Source of the DNA: Chelatococcus reniformis
GTDB lineage: Bacteria; Pseudomonadota; Alphaproteobacteria; Rhizobiales; Beijerinckiaceae
NCBI RefSeq assembly: GCF_014640075.1
Contig: NZ_BMGG01000008.1
Location: forward strand, 1-64,000
Direction: 5' to 3'
Length of the DNA stretch: 64,000 nucleotides
The translations under genes and the position numbers were made by a program. Below are positions 17,490 through 28,003 of this stretch, one piece after another (positions within the stretch are counted from its first letter, which is position 1; the number at the start of each line of letters is the position of its first letter). Under the pieces are notes generated by a model. The model was not told where the DNA came from, did not search any database, and worked only from the letters and a program-made list of their open reading frames with translations.

Positions 17490-18650
17490 CTATTCGGCTG
17501 CACTCAGCTTGCCGGCAGGCGCGACGGGCGCGTCGTCGAACTCGAGCGCCTCGATCCGGTCAGCGCGCTTGACGATCTTCTCGCTGGACGTCGTCACCGC
17601 GGCGACATCCTCCTGGACCTGGCGGAAATGCGTGTCGAGCTTGCCGACGCGGCCGCGCAGCCGCTCCACGTCGTCGAGTAGCAGCCGCACCTCGGCCTGA
17701 ATCTTGCGCGCTTCCTCGCGCATGCGCGCGTCTCGCACCAAGGCCCGCGTGATCTGGATGGCCAGCGCCAGAAGCGATGGCGAGACGATGACGACGCGGG
17801 CGCGATGAGCGCGCTGGACCACGTCGTCGAAATGCTCGTGCAGGTCGGCGTAGAGCGCCTCGGACGGCACGAACAGCAGCGCCATATCCTGGGTTTCGCC
17901 CGGCACCAGGTACTTCTCCGCGACATCCTTGATGTGCACGCCGAGGTCCGCCCGCACCCGCTGCGCCGCGCCGCGCCTGGCCTCGTCGCTCTGCGCGCCG
18001 CGGAAGGCGGCGAACCCCTCCAGCGGAAACTTGGCGTCGATGACCAGCGGGTGATCGCCGGGCAGGTGGATGAGGCAGTCTGGCCGCCGGTTGTTGGCGA
18101 GCGTCGGCTGGAAGCTGTAGGCGCCGGCCGGCAGTCCGTCGCGGACGATCGCCTCCATGCGGCCCTGGCCGTAGGCGCCGCGCGCCTGCTTGTTGGCGAG
18201 GATATCCTTGAGGCCGACGACCTGGCCGGTCAGTTCCGACAGGTTGCGCTGGGCGGTATCGATGACGGCCAGCCGCTCGTTCAGCTGCGCGAGGTTCTCC
18301 GTCGTCCGCTCCACCGTGTCGGCGAGCCCGCGGCCGACCCGGTGTTGCAGCACCTCGATGCGCTCGGCCACGAAGCGCTGCATGTCGGATTGACGCACGC
18401 CGAGCCCGTGCAGGCTCGCCTGCACACCGCCCTTCAGCTCCGCCTGCATGCGCTGCAGCTCGGCCACCCGCCCATCGAGCTCGCGCGCCTGGGCCTCCAG
18501 CAGGGCCGCCACGGAACCCCGGTGGCGCGCACCGCGCACGACGCTGACCGCGATGACCATCAGCACGACGAACGAGACGACGGCCAGGATGGCGGCGGCA
18601 TCCCCATAGGTGACGGCCCGCTCGCCGACGAGCAGCAGGATCTGGTCCAT
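17490..18650 (-). CDS. rmuC: DNA recombination protein RmuC homologue
   Basis: A 386-residue protein with an N-terminal membrane helix (about residues 19-40), a long coiled coil (about 45-160) and a C-terminal RmuC nuclease-like domain containing NRRPDCLIHLPGDHPLVIDA (KFPLE follows). The D...D/ExK arrangement fits a PD-(D/E)XK-like fold. Family members limit inversions at short inverted repeats and their molecular role is not settled. It is divergent from def with an 85-base gap that must hold both promoters. Confidence 0.92.
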   Translation of the reverse strand: MDQILLLVGERAVTYGDAAAILAVVSFVVLMVIAVSVVRGARHRGSVAALLEAQARELDGRVAELQRMQAELKGGVQASLHGLGVRQSDMQRFVAERIEVLQHRVGRGLADTVERTTENLAQLNERLAVIDTAQRNLSELTGQVVGLKDILANKQARGAYGQGRMEAIVRDGLPAGAYSFQPTLANNRRPDCLIHLPGDHPLVIDAKFPLEGFAAFRGAQSDEARRGAAQRVRADLGVHIKDVAEKYLVPGETQDMALLFVPSEALYADLHEHFDDVVQRAHRARVVIVSPSLLALAIQITRALVRDARMREEARKIQAEVRLLLDDVERLRGRVGKLDTHFRQVQEDVAAVTTSSEKIVKRADRIEALEFDDAPVAPAGKLSAAE

Positions 18651-18735
18651 CAGGGCAGAAGATCACGAATCGGCATGAGAACAAAACTAGCACATCATTG
18701 ACCGTCCTTCGCCGACATCCTATGTCGCGACGGTC

Positions 18736-19260
18736 ATGACCATTCGCCCGATCGTCCTCATCCCCGACCCTATCCTCAGAAAGCCGTCCGAGCCCGCCGG
18801 CCCGGCCACGCCCGCCCTTCGGGAGCTGGCGCAGGACATGCTGGAGACGATGTACGATGCGCCCGGCATCGGGCTCGCCGCGATCCAGATCGGCGTTCCC
18901 ACCCGCATCGTCGTGATCGACCTCGCCAAGGGCGAGGACGAGCCGAAGAATCCGATCGTGCTGCTCGATCCGGAGATCACCTGGTCGTCGGACGAGATGA
19001 ACGTGCACCAGGAGGGCTGCCTCTCGATTCCCGAGTATTTCGAGGAGGTGGAGCGGCCCAAGCGCGTGCGCGTGCGCTATCGGACGCTGGAGGACGAGGT
19101 CAAGGAAATCGAGGCCGACGAACTCCTGGCCACGTGCCTGCAGCACGAGATCGACCACATCAACGGCGTGCTGTTCATCGACCACCTGTCGAAGCTGAAG
19201 CGGGATCGCGTGACCCGCAAGTTCGCCAAGGCGGCCAAGCGCGAAGCCAGCGGAGCCTGA
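18736..19260 (+). CDS. def: Peptide deformylase
   Basis: A 174-residue metalloenzyme that removes the formyl group from nascent proteins. All three family motifs are present: [10 protein letters not shown] (motif I), EGCLSIP with the metal-binding cysteine (motif II) and [11 protein letters not shown] with both metal-binding histidines and the catalytic Glu (motif III). It precedes fmt by four bases, the usual pairing of the deformylase with the enzyme that adds the formyl group. Confidence 0.97.
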   Translation: MTIRPIVLIPDPILRKPSEPAGPATPALRELAQDMLETMYDAPGIGLAAIQIGVPTRIVVIDLAKGEDEPKNPIVLLDPEITWSSDEMNVHQEGCLSIPEYFEEVERPKRVRVRYRTLEDEVKEIEADELLATCLQHEIDHINGVLFIDHLSKLKRDRVTRKFAKAAKREASGA

Positions 19261-19264
19261 GGCT

Positions 19265-20194
19265 TTGCGGATCATCTTCATGGGCACGCCGGATTTCGCC
19301 GTCCCGGCCCTGGCCGAGCTCGTCGGCCACGGGCACGAGCTTTGCGCCGTGTACACGCGAGCGCCCAGGCCCGCGGGTCGCGGCATGGGCGAGCGCAAGA
19401 CACCGGTCCATGCGCTCGCCGAGCGCTTCGGTCTGCCGGTGCTCACGCCCAAGACCCTGCGCACGCCCGAGGCGGCCGCGGCCTTCCGTGCCCATGGCGC
19501 CGATCTTGCGGTCGTCGTCGCCTACGGGCTCATCCTGCCGCCCGAGATCCTGGCCGCGCCGGCGCACGGCTGCTTTAATCTGCATGCTTCGCTGCTGCCG
19601 CGCTGGCGGGGCGCCGCGCCGATCCAGCGCGCGGTGATGGCCGGCGACACCGAGAGCGGCGTATGCGTCATGCGGATGGAGGAAGGCCTCGACACCGGCC
19701 CGGTGGGCATGGCCGAGCGCGTACCCGTCGGCCCCGACATGACCGCCGGCGAGTTGCATGACCGCCTCGCGCCGCTCGGCGCCGACCTCATGGCGCGCGC
19801 GGTGGCAGCGCTCTCGCGCGACGCGCTGGGCTTTACGCCGCAGCCCGACACGGGCGTCACCTACGCCCACAAGATCGCCAACGACGATGCCCGTCTCGAC
19901 TGGACGGTTCCGGCGGCCGCGGTCCACAACCGGGTGCGCGGCCTCAGCCCGTTTCCCGGCAGCTTCTTCGAGGCCGACCTCGGCCGCGGCCAGCCGGAGC
20001 GCGTGAAGGTGCTGCGCACGGCCCTGGCCGACGGGACGGGCGCGCCCGGCACGCTGCTCGGCGCCGATTTCACCGTCGCGTGCGGCAGCGGGGCCGTGCG
20101 GCTGCTGCTGGTGCAGCGCGCCGGCAAGGGCGTGGTTCCCGGCGACGAGTTCCTGCGCGGGGCTCGGCTCGCTCTCGGCGCGACGCTATCCTGA
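19265..20194 (+). CDS. fmt: Methionyl-tRNA formyltransferase
   Basis: A 309-residue enzyme that formylates initiator Met-tRNA using 10-formyl-THF. It starts [19 protein letters not shown] and has the catalytic core [20 protein letters not shown] followed by a C-terminal OB-like domain. The start is a TTG at 19265, four bases after def, fixed by the family's invariant beginning. Forms an operon def-fmt-truA. Confidence 0.96.
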   Translation: MRIIFMGTPDFAVPALAELVGHGHELCAVYTRAPRPAGRGMGERKTPVHALAERFGLPVLTPKTLRTPEAAAAFRAHGADLAVVVAYGLILPPEILAAPAHGCFNLHASLLPRWRGAAPIQRAVMAGDTESGVCVMRMEEGLDTGPVGMAERVPVGPDMTAGELHDRLAPLGADLMARAVAALSRDALGFTPQPDTGVTYAHKIANDDARLDWTVPAAAVHNRVRGLSPFPGSFFEADLGRGQPERVKVLRTALADGTGAPGTLLGADFTVACGSGAVRLLLVQRAGKGVVPGDEFLRGARLALGATLS

Positions 20195-20226
20195 CACGAT
20201 CGCATCATCCGGACATCGATCGCCGC

Positions 20227-21000
20227 GTGCCCCGCTACAAGCTCACCGTCGAATACGACGGCTTCCCCTACGTCGGCTGGCAATGGCAGGACAACGGCCG
20301 CGCCGTGCAGCAGGCCATGGAGGAGGCCGTCGAGCGCTTTGCCGGCGAGCGCGTGCGCCTGCAATGCGCCGGACGGACGGATACCGGCGTCCACGCCTTG
20401 GGCCAGGTGGCCCACCTGGACCTCGCGGATGCCTGGCGGACCGATACGGTGCGCGATGCCATCAACGCCCACCTGAAGCTCGCCGGCGACCGCGTCGCCG
20501 TCGTGACGGCGGAGCAGGTCGGCGCCGGCTTCGACGCGCGCCACAGCGCGCTCAAGCGCCACTATCTCTACCGCATCCTCAACCGGCGCGCGCCGCCGGC
20601 GCTCGGCCATGGGCGGCTCTGGCACGTGCCGCGCCGCCTCGATGCCGGCGCGATGCAGGCGGCGGCCCAGCTGGTGCTCGGACAGCACGACTTCACCACC
20701 TTCCGGGCGGCCGAATGCCAGGCCAGCAGCCCGGTGCGCACCCTCGACGTGCTCGACGTGGCGCGAAGTGGCGACGAGATCACGGTCCGGGCGTCCGCCC
20801 GCTCGTTCCTGCACCATCAGGTGCGGTCGCTGGTGGGTTCACTCGAGCAAGTGGGCTGCGGGCGCTGGCCGCCGGCCGGCATGCGCGCCGCGCTCGATGC
20901 CCGAGACCGGCGCCGGTGCGGCCCGCTGGCACCGGCCCACGGGCTCTACTTCGTCAGTGTCGATTATCCGCCGGCCACGCGCGAGTCGGCCGCGAAGTAG
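20227..21000 (+). CDS. truA: tRNA pseudouridine(38-40) synthase
   Basis: A 257-residue enzyme that makes pseudouridine in the tRNA anticodon stem-loop. The catalytic aspartate is in [19 protein letters not shown]; other TruA hallmarks are [18 protein letters not shown] at the start and [18 protein letters not shown] near the end. The start is a GTG at 20227, set by the family N-terminus. The last 37 bases overlap the 3' end of convergent dapE. Third gene of def-fmt-truA, 32 bases after fmt. Confidence 0.95.
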   Translation: MPRYKLTVEYDGFPYVGWQWQDNGRAVQQAMEEAVERFAGERVRLQCAGRTDTGVHALGQVAHLDLADAWRTDTVRDAINAHLKLAGDRVAVVTAEQVGAGFDARHSALKRHYLYRILNRRAPPALGHGRLWHVPRRLDAGAMQAAAQLVLGQHDFTTFRAAECQASSPVRTLDVLDVARSGDEITVRASARSFLHHQVRSLVGSLEQVGCGRWPPAGMRAALDARDRRRCGPLAPAHGLYFVSVDYPPATRESAAK

Positions 21001-22136
21001 CGGTCCAGCACCCGCCGGTAGATCGCCGCCAAGCGATCGAGATCGGTCACCGGGACGCGCTCGTCGACCTGGTGCATGGTCTGCCCCACCAGGCCGAACT
21101 CGATCACCGGGCAATAATCCTTGATGAAGCGCGCATCGGAGGTACCACCGGTGGTCGACAGCGCCGGCCGGCGGCCGGTCTCGCCCGCGACCGCCTCGGC
21201 CACCAGTTCGACGAACGGGCCCGGTTCGGTGACGAAGGCCGCCGCGTTGGTGGGCAGGAACTCCATGTCGTAGCGGGCGCCGCCGGCGGCTTCGTCGAGC
21301 CGCCGCTCGATCTCGCCCCTGAGCGTCGCCGGCGTCCACACGTCGTTGAAGCGGACGTTGAATGCCGCCCGCGCGGACGCCGGAATGACGTTGGTGGCGC
21401 CATTGCCGACATCGACGGTGAGCACCTCCAGATTGGAGGGATCGAAGCGCGGCGTGCCGCGATCCAGCGGTGTCTCGAGCAGGGCGCGCAGCAGGCGCAG
21501 CAGATGCGGGATCGGGTTGTCGGCCAGGTGCGGGTAGGCGACGTGGCCCTGCGTGCCATGCACCGTCAGGCGCCCGGTCAGTGAGCCGCGGCGGCCGATC
21601 TTGATCATGTCGCCCAGCGCGTCCGGGTTGGTCGGTTCGCCCAGCAGGCAGTGATCGAAGCGTTCGCCCTTCGCCTTGGCCCATTCCAGCAGCTTGACGG
21701 TGCCGTTGACGGCCGGGCCTTCCTCATCGCCCGTGATGAGAAAGGCGATCGAGCCGGCAAATCCCGGCTCCTTCTGCGTGAAGGCCAGGGCCGCCGCCGC
21801 CATGGCGGCGATGGCACCCTTCATGTCGACGGCGCCGCGGCCGTAGAGCAGGCCGTCCGCGACCTCACCTCCGAATGGATCGTGGCTCCAGGCCTCGGCC
21901 TCGCCGGGCGGCACCACATCCGTGTGCCCCGCGAGCACAAGGCAGGGGCTGGCCGTGCCGTAGCGGGCGTAGAGATTGGCGACGTCGGGCGTGCCGGGCG
22001 CGCTGAAGGTGACGTGCTCGACGGCAAAGCCACCGGCCGCCAGCGCCTCGCCGAGGGCGCGCAACGCCCCGCCCTCCTCGGGCGTCACCGAGGGGCAGCG
22101 CAGCAGCGTGCGGGCGAGATCGAGCGGCGTGGTCAT
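20964..22136 (-). CDS. dapE: Succinyl-diaminopimelate desuccinylase
   Basis: A zinc-dependent M20 peptidase-family enzyme of 390 residues, lysine/diaminopimelate pathway. Metal ligands are visible in [13 protein letters not shown] (His), [10 protein letters not shown] (bridging Asp), [12 protein letters not shown] (catalytic Glu pair) and HCLLGEPTN, plus a C-terminal histidine in [21 protein letters not shown] is the DapE-specific glycine loop. It follows dapD on the same strand with a family A repeat between them. Start at 22136 set by the N-terminal [20 protein letters not shown]. Confidence 0.95.
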   Translation of the reverse strand: MTTPLDLARTLLRCPSVTPEEGGALRALGEALAAGGFAVEHVTFSAPGTPDVANLYARYGTASPCLVLAGHTDVVPPGEAEAWSHDPFGGEVADGLLYGRGAVDMKGAIAAMAAAALAFTQKEPGFAGSIAFLITGDEEGPAVNGTVKLLEWAKAKGERFDHCLLGEPTNPDALGDMIKIGRRGSLTGRLTVHGTQGHVAYPHLADNPIPHLLRLLRALLETPLDRGTPRFDPSNLEVLTVDVGNGATNVIPASARAAFNVRFNDVWTPATLRGEIERRLDEAAGGARYDMEFLPTNAAAFVTEPGPFVELVAEAVAGETGRRPALSTTGGTSDARFIKDYCPVIEFGLVGQTMHQVDERVPVTDLDRLAAIYRRVLDRYFAADSRVAGG

Positions 22137-22159
22137 GTTCAGCCCATGCGGGGAGCGAG

Positions 22160-22256
22160 AGCGCTTTCGAGCGAAGTGGACGCCGGTTCGCGTGAAGAAA
22201 ACGCGACAAAACAAACAGATAGAGCATTTCGGCGATCCGAAGAAACGCGGAAATGC
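22160..22256 (-). repeat. Dispersed repeat, family A copy 2
   Basis: The reverse-oriented copy, between dapD and dapE. It contains CGCCGGTTCGCGTGAAGAAA and AACAAACAGATAGAGCATTT, the complement of the copy at 12540. Its presence inside an apparent dap transcript means the repeat would be transcribed. Confidence 0.85.
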
Positions 22257-22305
22257 ACGAGCGGTCGGTGCCGGGGTGGGCGCAAGGCCCCGCCGCGCCC
22301 CCGTC

Positions 22306-23151
<846 letters not shown>

Positions 23152-23241
23152 GGCGGCCCTCATTCTGTGGGCCGCTTGTCGTCGCGAAGACGGCGGCGAG
23201 TCAAGCGGAGAACCGCGGCCTCGCCGCGCCCGCCCGGCGCC

Positions 23242-23694
23242 TCAGCGCACGGGCGCGCCCATGGCCCACATCACGCCGAAGGGATCGCGCACCTGGCCGT
23301 AGCGGTCGCCCCAGAACATCAGCTGGACCGGCAGCACCACCTCGGCCCCCGCCTCGACGGCGCGCGCGAACCAGGCGTCGATATCGTCCACCTGCAGGTG
23401 CAGGGAATAGCCCTGGTGCTCCTTGAAGGGATGCCCGTGGTCTGGGTACGGGTCGGACAGCATGACCGAACCGCCGTTGACGTAGAGGTGGATGTGCATG
23501 GTCCGCCCCTGCTCGTCGAGCGGCTGGCGGAACGCCTCCTCGGCTCCGAAGGCCTTCTTGTAGAAGCTGGCGGCCTTATCGGCGCCCTCGACACAGAGGT
23601 ACGGCGCCACGCCGCCGCGCACCTGGGCGGCGACGGTCCCCTCGGGCATGGCGTCGGCGGGACAGCTGGTGGTCTCGGCGGCATTGGTCGTCAT
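23242..23694 (-). CDS. VOC-superfamily protein, PhnB/glyoxalase-like
   Basis: A 150-residue vicinal-oxygen-chelate protein. Sequence order is VAPYLCVEGADKAASFYKKA, then MHIHLYVNGGSVMLSDPYPD, then SLHLQVDDIDAWFARAVEAG and a C-terminal FWGDRYGQVRDPFGVMW, matching PhnB-like dimeric VOC proteins. It lies on the same strand after the ECF42-like sigma gene and YCII gene, and such small VOC or YCII proteins commonly accompany these sigma factors. The substrate is unknown. Confidence 0.85.
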   Translation of the reverse strand: MTTNAAETTSCPADAMPEGTVAAQVRGGVAPYLCVEGADKAASFYKKAFGAEEAFRQPLDEQGRTMHIHLYVNGGSVMLSDPYPDHGHPFKEHQGYSLHLQVDDIDAWFARAVEAGAEVVLPVQLMFWGDRYGQVRDPFGVMWAMGAPVR

Positions 23695-23808
23695 GGTCGT
23701 CGTCTCCGGGCGCGTGGTGAGAATGCCGGCGGCTTCGGCCGGTCGTGAACGATGGTCACGCTCAAGGACGACCGCTGGAGGCGCTGGCCGACAGGCAGCC
23801 GCATTTTT

Positions 23809-25083
23809 TTAGGGCGACGCCCGCTCGGCACCGACGGCAGCGTCAGACCGCATGAGTTGGTCGAGGTGCATGCGGATATGGGCCGCCTCGGCCGCCGTAT
23901 TGGCGAGCGCGATCGCCCGGCCGAACGCCTCCCTCGCCTCGGCCGTGCGGCCGAGCTGGGTGAGCAACGCGCCGCGCACGCCGTGAAAATGGAAGTAGCC
24001 GGCCAGCCGGTCCGCCAGCGGCTCGACCATATCGAGCCCCGCCTGCGGGCCCCTGAGCTTCATGACGGCGACGGCGCGGTTGAGCGTGACCACGGGCGAA
24101 GGCTGGAGGCGCTCCAGGAGGCCGTAGAGCAGGTCGATCTCGGCCCAGTCCGTATCCTGGGCTTGCTTGGCGCGGGCGTGCAGTGCGGCGATGGCCCCCT
24201 GCACCTGGTAGGGGCCGGGCCGGCGGTGCCGCACCGCCTTGTCGATCAACGCCAAGCCCTCGGCGATCATCTTGCCGTCCCAACGGCGGCGATCCTGATC
24301 GTCGAGCAGAATGATCGCGCCGGCCGGATCGAACCGCGCCGCGGCGCGGGCGTGCTGGAGCAGCATCAGCGCGGCCAATCCCATGATCTCCGGCTCGGCC
24401 GGAAACAGGCGCAGCAGCAGCCGGGCGAGCCGGATCGCCTCGTCGCAGAGCGGCGCCCGCGCCTGCGCCTCCGCCGCCGGGGCGGAATAGCCCTCGTTGA
24501 AGATGAGGTAGAGCATGGCGGCCACCGCACCGAGCCGCTCCGCCCGCTCGATGGCGCCCGGCACCTCGAAGGGCACGCCGGCCTTGCCGATGCGACCCTT
24601 GGCCCGCGTGATGCGCTGCTCCATGGCGCTTTCACCGACCAGGAAGGCTCGTGCGATCTGCCGGACCGAAAGGCCCGACACGATCCTGAGCGCCAGGGCG
24701 ACCTGCTGCGTCGCCGGCAGATCCGGATGGCAGCAGATGAACAGCAGGCGCAGGATGTCGTCGCGGTAGTCGGCGGCATCGAGGCGCTCGACCATCGCAC
24801 CTTCCGCATCCCCCAGATCGGAGACGGCGGCCTCGTCCGGCAGCTCGGTATGCCGCGCCCGGCGGCGCACGCCGTCGATGGCGACGTTGCGGCCGACGAA
24901 GATCAGCCAGGCGGCGGGATCCCGCGGCGGGCCGTTCTGCGGCCAGTTCTTCAGGGCCTTGAGGCAGGCCTCCTGGAAGGCCTCCTCGGCCACGTCCAGA
25001 TCCCGAAAATAGCGCAGCAACGCGCCGACCGCCTGGGGGCGCGCCGCGGTCAGCGCCGCTTCGATCCAGGCCAGATCGCTCAT
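23809..25083 (-). CDS. ECF sigma factor of the ECF42 type, with C-terminal TPR-like extension
   Basis: A 424-residue sigma factor. Region 2 occupies roughly residues 14-80 (RYFRDLDVAEEAFQEACLKA, PAAWLIFVGRNVAID) and region 4 residues 115-175 (RQIARAFLVGESAMEQRITR). The remaining 240 residues form a helical SnoaL-free extension with DUF6596/TPR-like features (IFNEGYSAPA, LTQLGRTAEAREAFGRAIAL). This long C-terminal domain and overlap of four bases with a YCII gene upstream define the ECF42 group. No anti-sigma factor is present; the extension is thought to control activity in this group. Confidence 0.9.
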   Translation of the reverse strand: MSDLAWIEAALTAARPQAVGALLRYFRDLDVAEEAFQEACLKALKNWPQNGPPRDPAAWLIFVGRNVAIDGVRRRARHTELPDEAAVSDLGDAEGAMVERLDAADYRDDILRLLFICCHPDLPATQQVALALRIVSGLSVRQIARAFLVGESAMEQRITRAKGRIGKAGVPFEVPGAIERAERLGAVAAMLYLIFNEGYSAPAAEAQARAPLCDEAIRLARLLLRLFPAEPEIMGLAALMLLQHARAAARFDPAGAIILLDDQDRRRWDGKMIAEGLALIDKAVRHRRPGPYQVQGAIAALHARAKQAQDTDWAEIDLLYGLLERLQPSPVVTLNRAVAVMKLRGPQAGLDMVEPLADRLAGYFHFHGVRGALLTQLGRTAEAREAFGRAIALANTAAEAAHIRMHLDQLMRSDAAVGAERASP

Positions 25084-25451
25084 CCGACGGAACCTCCAGG
25101 GCGAAACACGGAGACGGGGCGGATCTCGTAGGCGCCGCCGGGATTGGCGCGGCCGAGGTCGCGCGCGGTGTCGAGTGCCTCGTCGAGGGTCGCGCAGTCG
25201 ACCATGTAGAAGCCGAGCAGTTGCTCCTTGGTCTCGGCGAACGGGCCGTCGATGACCAGCGGCGGCTCGCTATCCTTGCGCAGGGTCGTCGCCGCCGTCG
25301 TCGGCAGCAACCGCGCGACCGGGCCGAGGCGCCCCTGCCTGGCGAGCTTGTCCTCCACCGCCTGCACCCGGGCCATGACCGCGTCATCCTGTTCCTTGCT
25401 CCAGGAGCAGACGACGTCTTCACTGTGGTAGCAGAGGATGGCGTAGAGCAT
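25080..25451 (-). CDS. YCII/DGPF-domain protein of the ECF42 module
   Basis: A 123-residue protein of the YCII-like fold with the namesake DGPF motif in VIDGPFAETKEQLLGFYMVD. It starts MLYAILCYHSEDVVCSWSKE and overlaps the sigma gene by ATGA, so the two are translationally coupled. DGPF proteins are the regular partners and usual targets of ECF42 sigma factors; their biochemical role is not established. The upstream 288 bases to 25739 hold no recognisable gene and I could not identify an ECF promoter there. Confidence 0.9.
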   Translation of the reverse strand: MLYAILCYHSEDVVCSWSKEQDDAVMARVQAVEDKLARQGRLGPVARLLPTTAATTLRKDSEPPLVIDGPFAETKEQLLGFYMVDCATLDEALDTARDLGRANPGGAYEIRPVSVFRPGGSVG

Positions 25452-25739
25452 GACCGTTTACCGTTCCTTCATCCGCATGCGTGGCATCGGTCGCGGGCGG
25501 GTGCTCGCGATCGGCATGCGGAGCCTTTCCATAGCCGAGAGCGCATTCTGATCGCAAAATGGGTTCATACTCGGCCCGAATAGCCTGGCCTGCGACGCGC
25601 GACGCCTCGTAGCGCCTTGCCCTGTAGGACGAGCGACGGCGGCGGGCGCCGACAGCGCGACGGCAAGAAGTTCGCACCGATGCAACGCCTCGCCCGGGCA
25701 GCTACCGTGCGGCCCCGCCGTGGACCCTAAGGAATGAAC

Positions 25740-26105
25740 ATGGTCTTCGAGATGAGATTGCGCCGTCCGCTTCGCCATGCCGGCGCGGCGATCGTCTGCG
25801 CTGTCGCGCTGCTGGCCGGCGGTGCCCCTGCCGGGGCGCAATCGTCCCAGCCGAGCGGACCGCCCCCGGCGCCGCCGCCGGCGGTGGTGTTCCTGTGCGA
25901 CGACGGCACGACGATCGTGGCGCGCTTTCCCGATACGGCGACGGCGCTCCTTCAGGTGGGGGACGACCGTTACGAACTGACGACGACCACGGCGGCCTCG
26001 GGCGTGCGCTATGCCGGCGCCGGCGTCGTATTCTGGACGCACCACGGCGACGCGCGCTTCGAGCGCCGCGCCACCAGCACCACCTGCAAGGGGCCGGGAC
26101 ACTGA
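25740..26105 (+). CDS. MliC-family C-type lysozyme inhibitor
   Basis: A 121-residue exported protein. An N-terminal signal peptide (about residues 1-33, ending GAPAGAQ) precedes a Pro-rich linker and the MliC domain, which starts VVFLCDDGTTIVARFPDTAT and ends with a second cysteine in TTCKGPG, likely disulfide-bonded to the first. The motif SGVRYAGAGVVFWTHHGDA matches the lysozyme active-site-plugging loop of the family. No lipobox cysteine is seen, so it is probably periplasmic rather than lipidated. Start at 25740 follows AAGGA; an ATG six bases earlier sits too close to it. Confidence 0.82.
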   Translation: MVFEMRLRRPLRHAGAAIVCAVALLAGGAPAGAQSSQPSGPPPAPPPAVVFLCDDGTTIVARFPDTATALLQVGDDRYELTTTTAASGVRYAGAGVVFWTHHGDARFERRATSTTCKGPGH

Positions 26106-26265
26106 GCGCATCGGCTCTCGCCGCTGCGAGCCCGGCCGCCGATGCACGCTCCGCATCGCTGCCCGTACGCTCGTGGCGGTCGCGCTTGCCACCAAAATTC
26201 GTTACGTGCGCTGGGATGGCCGCGGCCCAGACCGTTCGCCCGGCGCCGCGCAGGGAAGCAGACTG

Positions 26266-27156
26266 ATGAAGCCTGAGACGATCGGCTTGAGCGACGGCAC
26301 CGTGTCGGTGCTGCGGTGGGACGAAGCGGGCCCAGACGCGCCGCTGCTGCACATCGCTCACGCGACGGGTCTGAACGCACAGAGCTATCGCCAGCTCGGC
26401 GAGCGCCTGAGCGACCGCTTCCGCGTCATAGCCACCGACGCCCGCGGCCACGGCATGACGGACCTGCCGGCCGACCCCGCCCAACTCACCTCGTGGCTGC
26501 GTTACGTCGACGATCTGGCCGCGGTGCTGGAGACGTTCGGCGAGCCCGCCTTCCTGGTCGGCCATTCCATGGGCGCGGCGGTCACCCTGATGCTGGCCGC
26601 CACCCGGCCGGACCTTGCCCGCGGCGCCGTGCTGCTCGACCCGGCGGTCGTGCCCTACGCCCAGCTGGAGCAGCGCGAGCGGGACGCCCGAGTCGGCGTG
26701 CGCCTCGACGCCGAGATCGCGCGGACCGCCGCCCGACGCCGGGCCGACTGGCCGAGCCGGGACGCCATCCGCAAGGCCTACGACGGGCGCGGCATGTTCG
26801 CCTGGTGGCGCCCGGGCACGCTCGACGACTACCTCGACGGCGGCCTGCGCACGTTGCCCGACGGCCGGGTCACGCTGGCCTGCTCGCCCGCCTGGGAAGC
26901 GGCGACCTTCAACTCGGTGACGACGCAGCTCTGGCGACTGGCCCCTCAGTGCGAGGTGCCCGTCGCGCTGATGCGGGCCGACATCGCCAGCACCTTTGCA
27001 GCAGCCGAGGCGGAGGCGTTGCAGCGCTTGCTCCCCCACACCATCATCGCTCACGCCGAAGGACGGACCCACTTTCTGCCCCAGGAGGATCTGGACCTGG
27101 TGGCCGACTTCGTCCTCGAGCAATGCGCCCGCATGGAGCAGACAGAGCCCGTATAG
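26266..27156 (+). CDS. Alpha/beta hydrolase
   Basis: A 296-residue cytoplasmic hydrolase. The nucleophile elbow is FLVGHSMGAAVTLM, the oxyanion region LLHIAHATGLNAQSY, an acidic residue after strand 6 is likely in ALMRADIAS, and the catalytic histidine in AEGRTHFLPQED. DARGHGMTDLPADP after strand 4 is typical of the esterase/haloperoxidase-like group. No signal peptide. The substrate cannot be predicted. The gene is 160 bases after the MliC gene and faces the DUF1275 gene, 16 bases away. Confidence 0.88.
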   Translation: MKPETIGLSDGTVSVLRWDEAGPDAPLLHIAHATGLNAQSYRQLGERLSDRFRVIATDARGHGMTDLPADPAQLTSWLRYVDDLAAVLETFGEPAFLVGHSMGAAVTLMLAATRPDLARGAVLLDPAVVPYAQLEQRERDARVGVRLDAEIARTAARRRADWPSRDAIRKAYDGRGMFAWWRPGTLDDYLDGGLRTLPDGRVTLACSPAWEAATFNSVTTQLWRLAPQCEVPVALMRADIASTFAAAEAEALQRLLPHTIIAHAEGRTHFLPQEDLDLVADFVLEQCARMEQTEPV

Positions 27157-27172
27157 CGCCGACCGGCGCGGC

Positions 27173-27847
27173 TCAGGGCGGCGAGACGAGGCCGCGCCGC
27201 AGTTGGTGGCACGCTATCAGCGCGAGGACGGCGGCCGGACCGGCAAGCGCAAGCACCATCCCGGCCGCCAGAAGAATGGCGGCGCCCAGCGCCGCGCCGA
27301 GCGCCAGGGCGAGCCAGGCCATTGCGTGCGGCAGCCAGGCGCCGATGCCGGCGCGGCCGAGCAGATGCCGGGCCAAGCCCTGCCCCAGCGTGACCAGCGT
27401 GCCAGTGACGAAGGTGCTGCCGATCCGCGCACCGGCGAGGGTGCGCCGCAGGTTGTTCTGCAGTCCCATGGCGAAGGCGAGCGGCAGCAGGCGCAACTCC
27501 GATACGCCATCGACGGCGACGGCGACCGCGGCACCGGCGAGCAACAATGCCTCCAGGCCGAGGATCGCCGCGTAGGACCACCGCGGGCTGGCCTCGACCA
27601 TGGCGGTACCGGCCGCCACGCCAAGCACGAAGCAGCAGATCAGCAGCCCGGCGGCGGCCACGCCCGTCACGTTGCCGCCGGCGAGCGATGCGGCGAACTG
27701 CGTGGTGTTGCCGCTCATGAACGACACGAAGAGCCCGCTCAAGGAAAGGTAGCCGAGGGCGTCGACGAAGCCTGCCACGGCAATCAGCAGCAGGGGCAGG
27801 GCAAACAGTCGGGGCGACGGGCGCGGCGAGGAGGAACGGCTCGGCAT
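27173..27847 (-). CDS. DUF1275 (YoaK-type) membrane protein
   Basis: A 224-residue inner-membrane protein with about six hydrophobic spans. Characteristic segments are GFVDALGYLSLSGLFVSFMS (GNTTQ follows), MGLQNNLRRTLAGARIGSTF and VTGTLVTLGQGLARHL, matching DUF1275. Function is not established for the family. The ATG at 27847 was chosen over a longer in-frame option because the extra residues are Arg-rich and overlap a repeat. Confidence 0.87.
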   Translation of the reverse strand: MPSRSSSPRPSPRLFALPLLLIAVAGFVDALGYLSLSGLFVSFMSGNTTQFAASLAGGNVTGVAAAGLLICCFVLGVAAGTAMVEASPRWSYAAILGLEALLLAGAAVAVAVDGVSELRLLPLAFAMGLQNNLRRTLAGARIGSTFVTGTLVTLGQGLARHLLGRAGIGAWLPHAMAWLALALGAALGAAILLAAGMVLALAGPAAVLALIACHQLRRGLVSPP

Positions 27848-27927
27848 GCAGCCGGTGTGGCGCGCGGGCGCGGCCGGCGCAAGCTGTGCGTCAGAGCGCG
27901 CTCCGGTCCGGCGGAGCCGCTTGATCG

Positions 27928-28003
27928 GATAAAAACGATCCGAATTCAACAGGCTATGAGAATTTCTGCGCCGTTGGATGAGCTAATCCAATGGCGCAAT
28001 GTT
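27928..28003. repeat. Dispersed repeat, family B copy
   Basis: GATCCGAATTCAACAGGCTA is followed by a palindrome GCGCCGTTGGATGAGCTAAT / CCAATGGCGC. The copy at 7998 has the same order (GAATTC block then the ATTGGAT block). It separates the DUF1275 gene from the small membrane protein gene. Confidence 0.6.

Noticed and set aside
25452-25739. A promoter recognised by the ECF42 sigma factor upstream of the YCII gene
   Set aside because: I could not find a convincing -35/-10 pair, and I would not assign one from memory of distant species.
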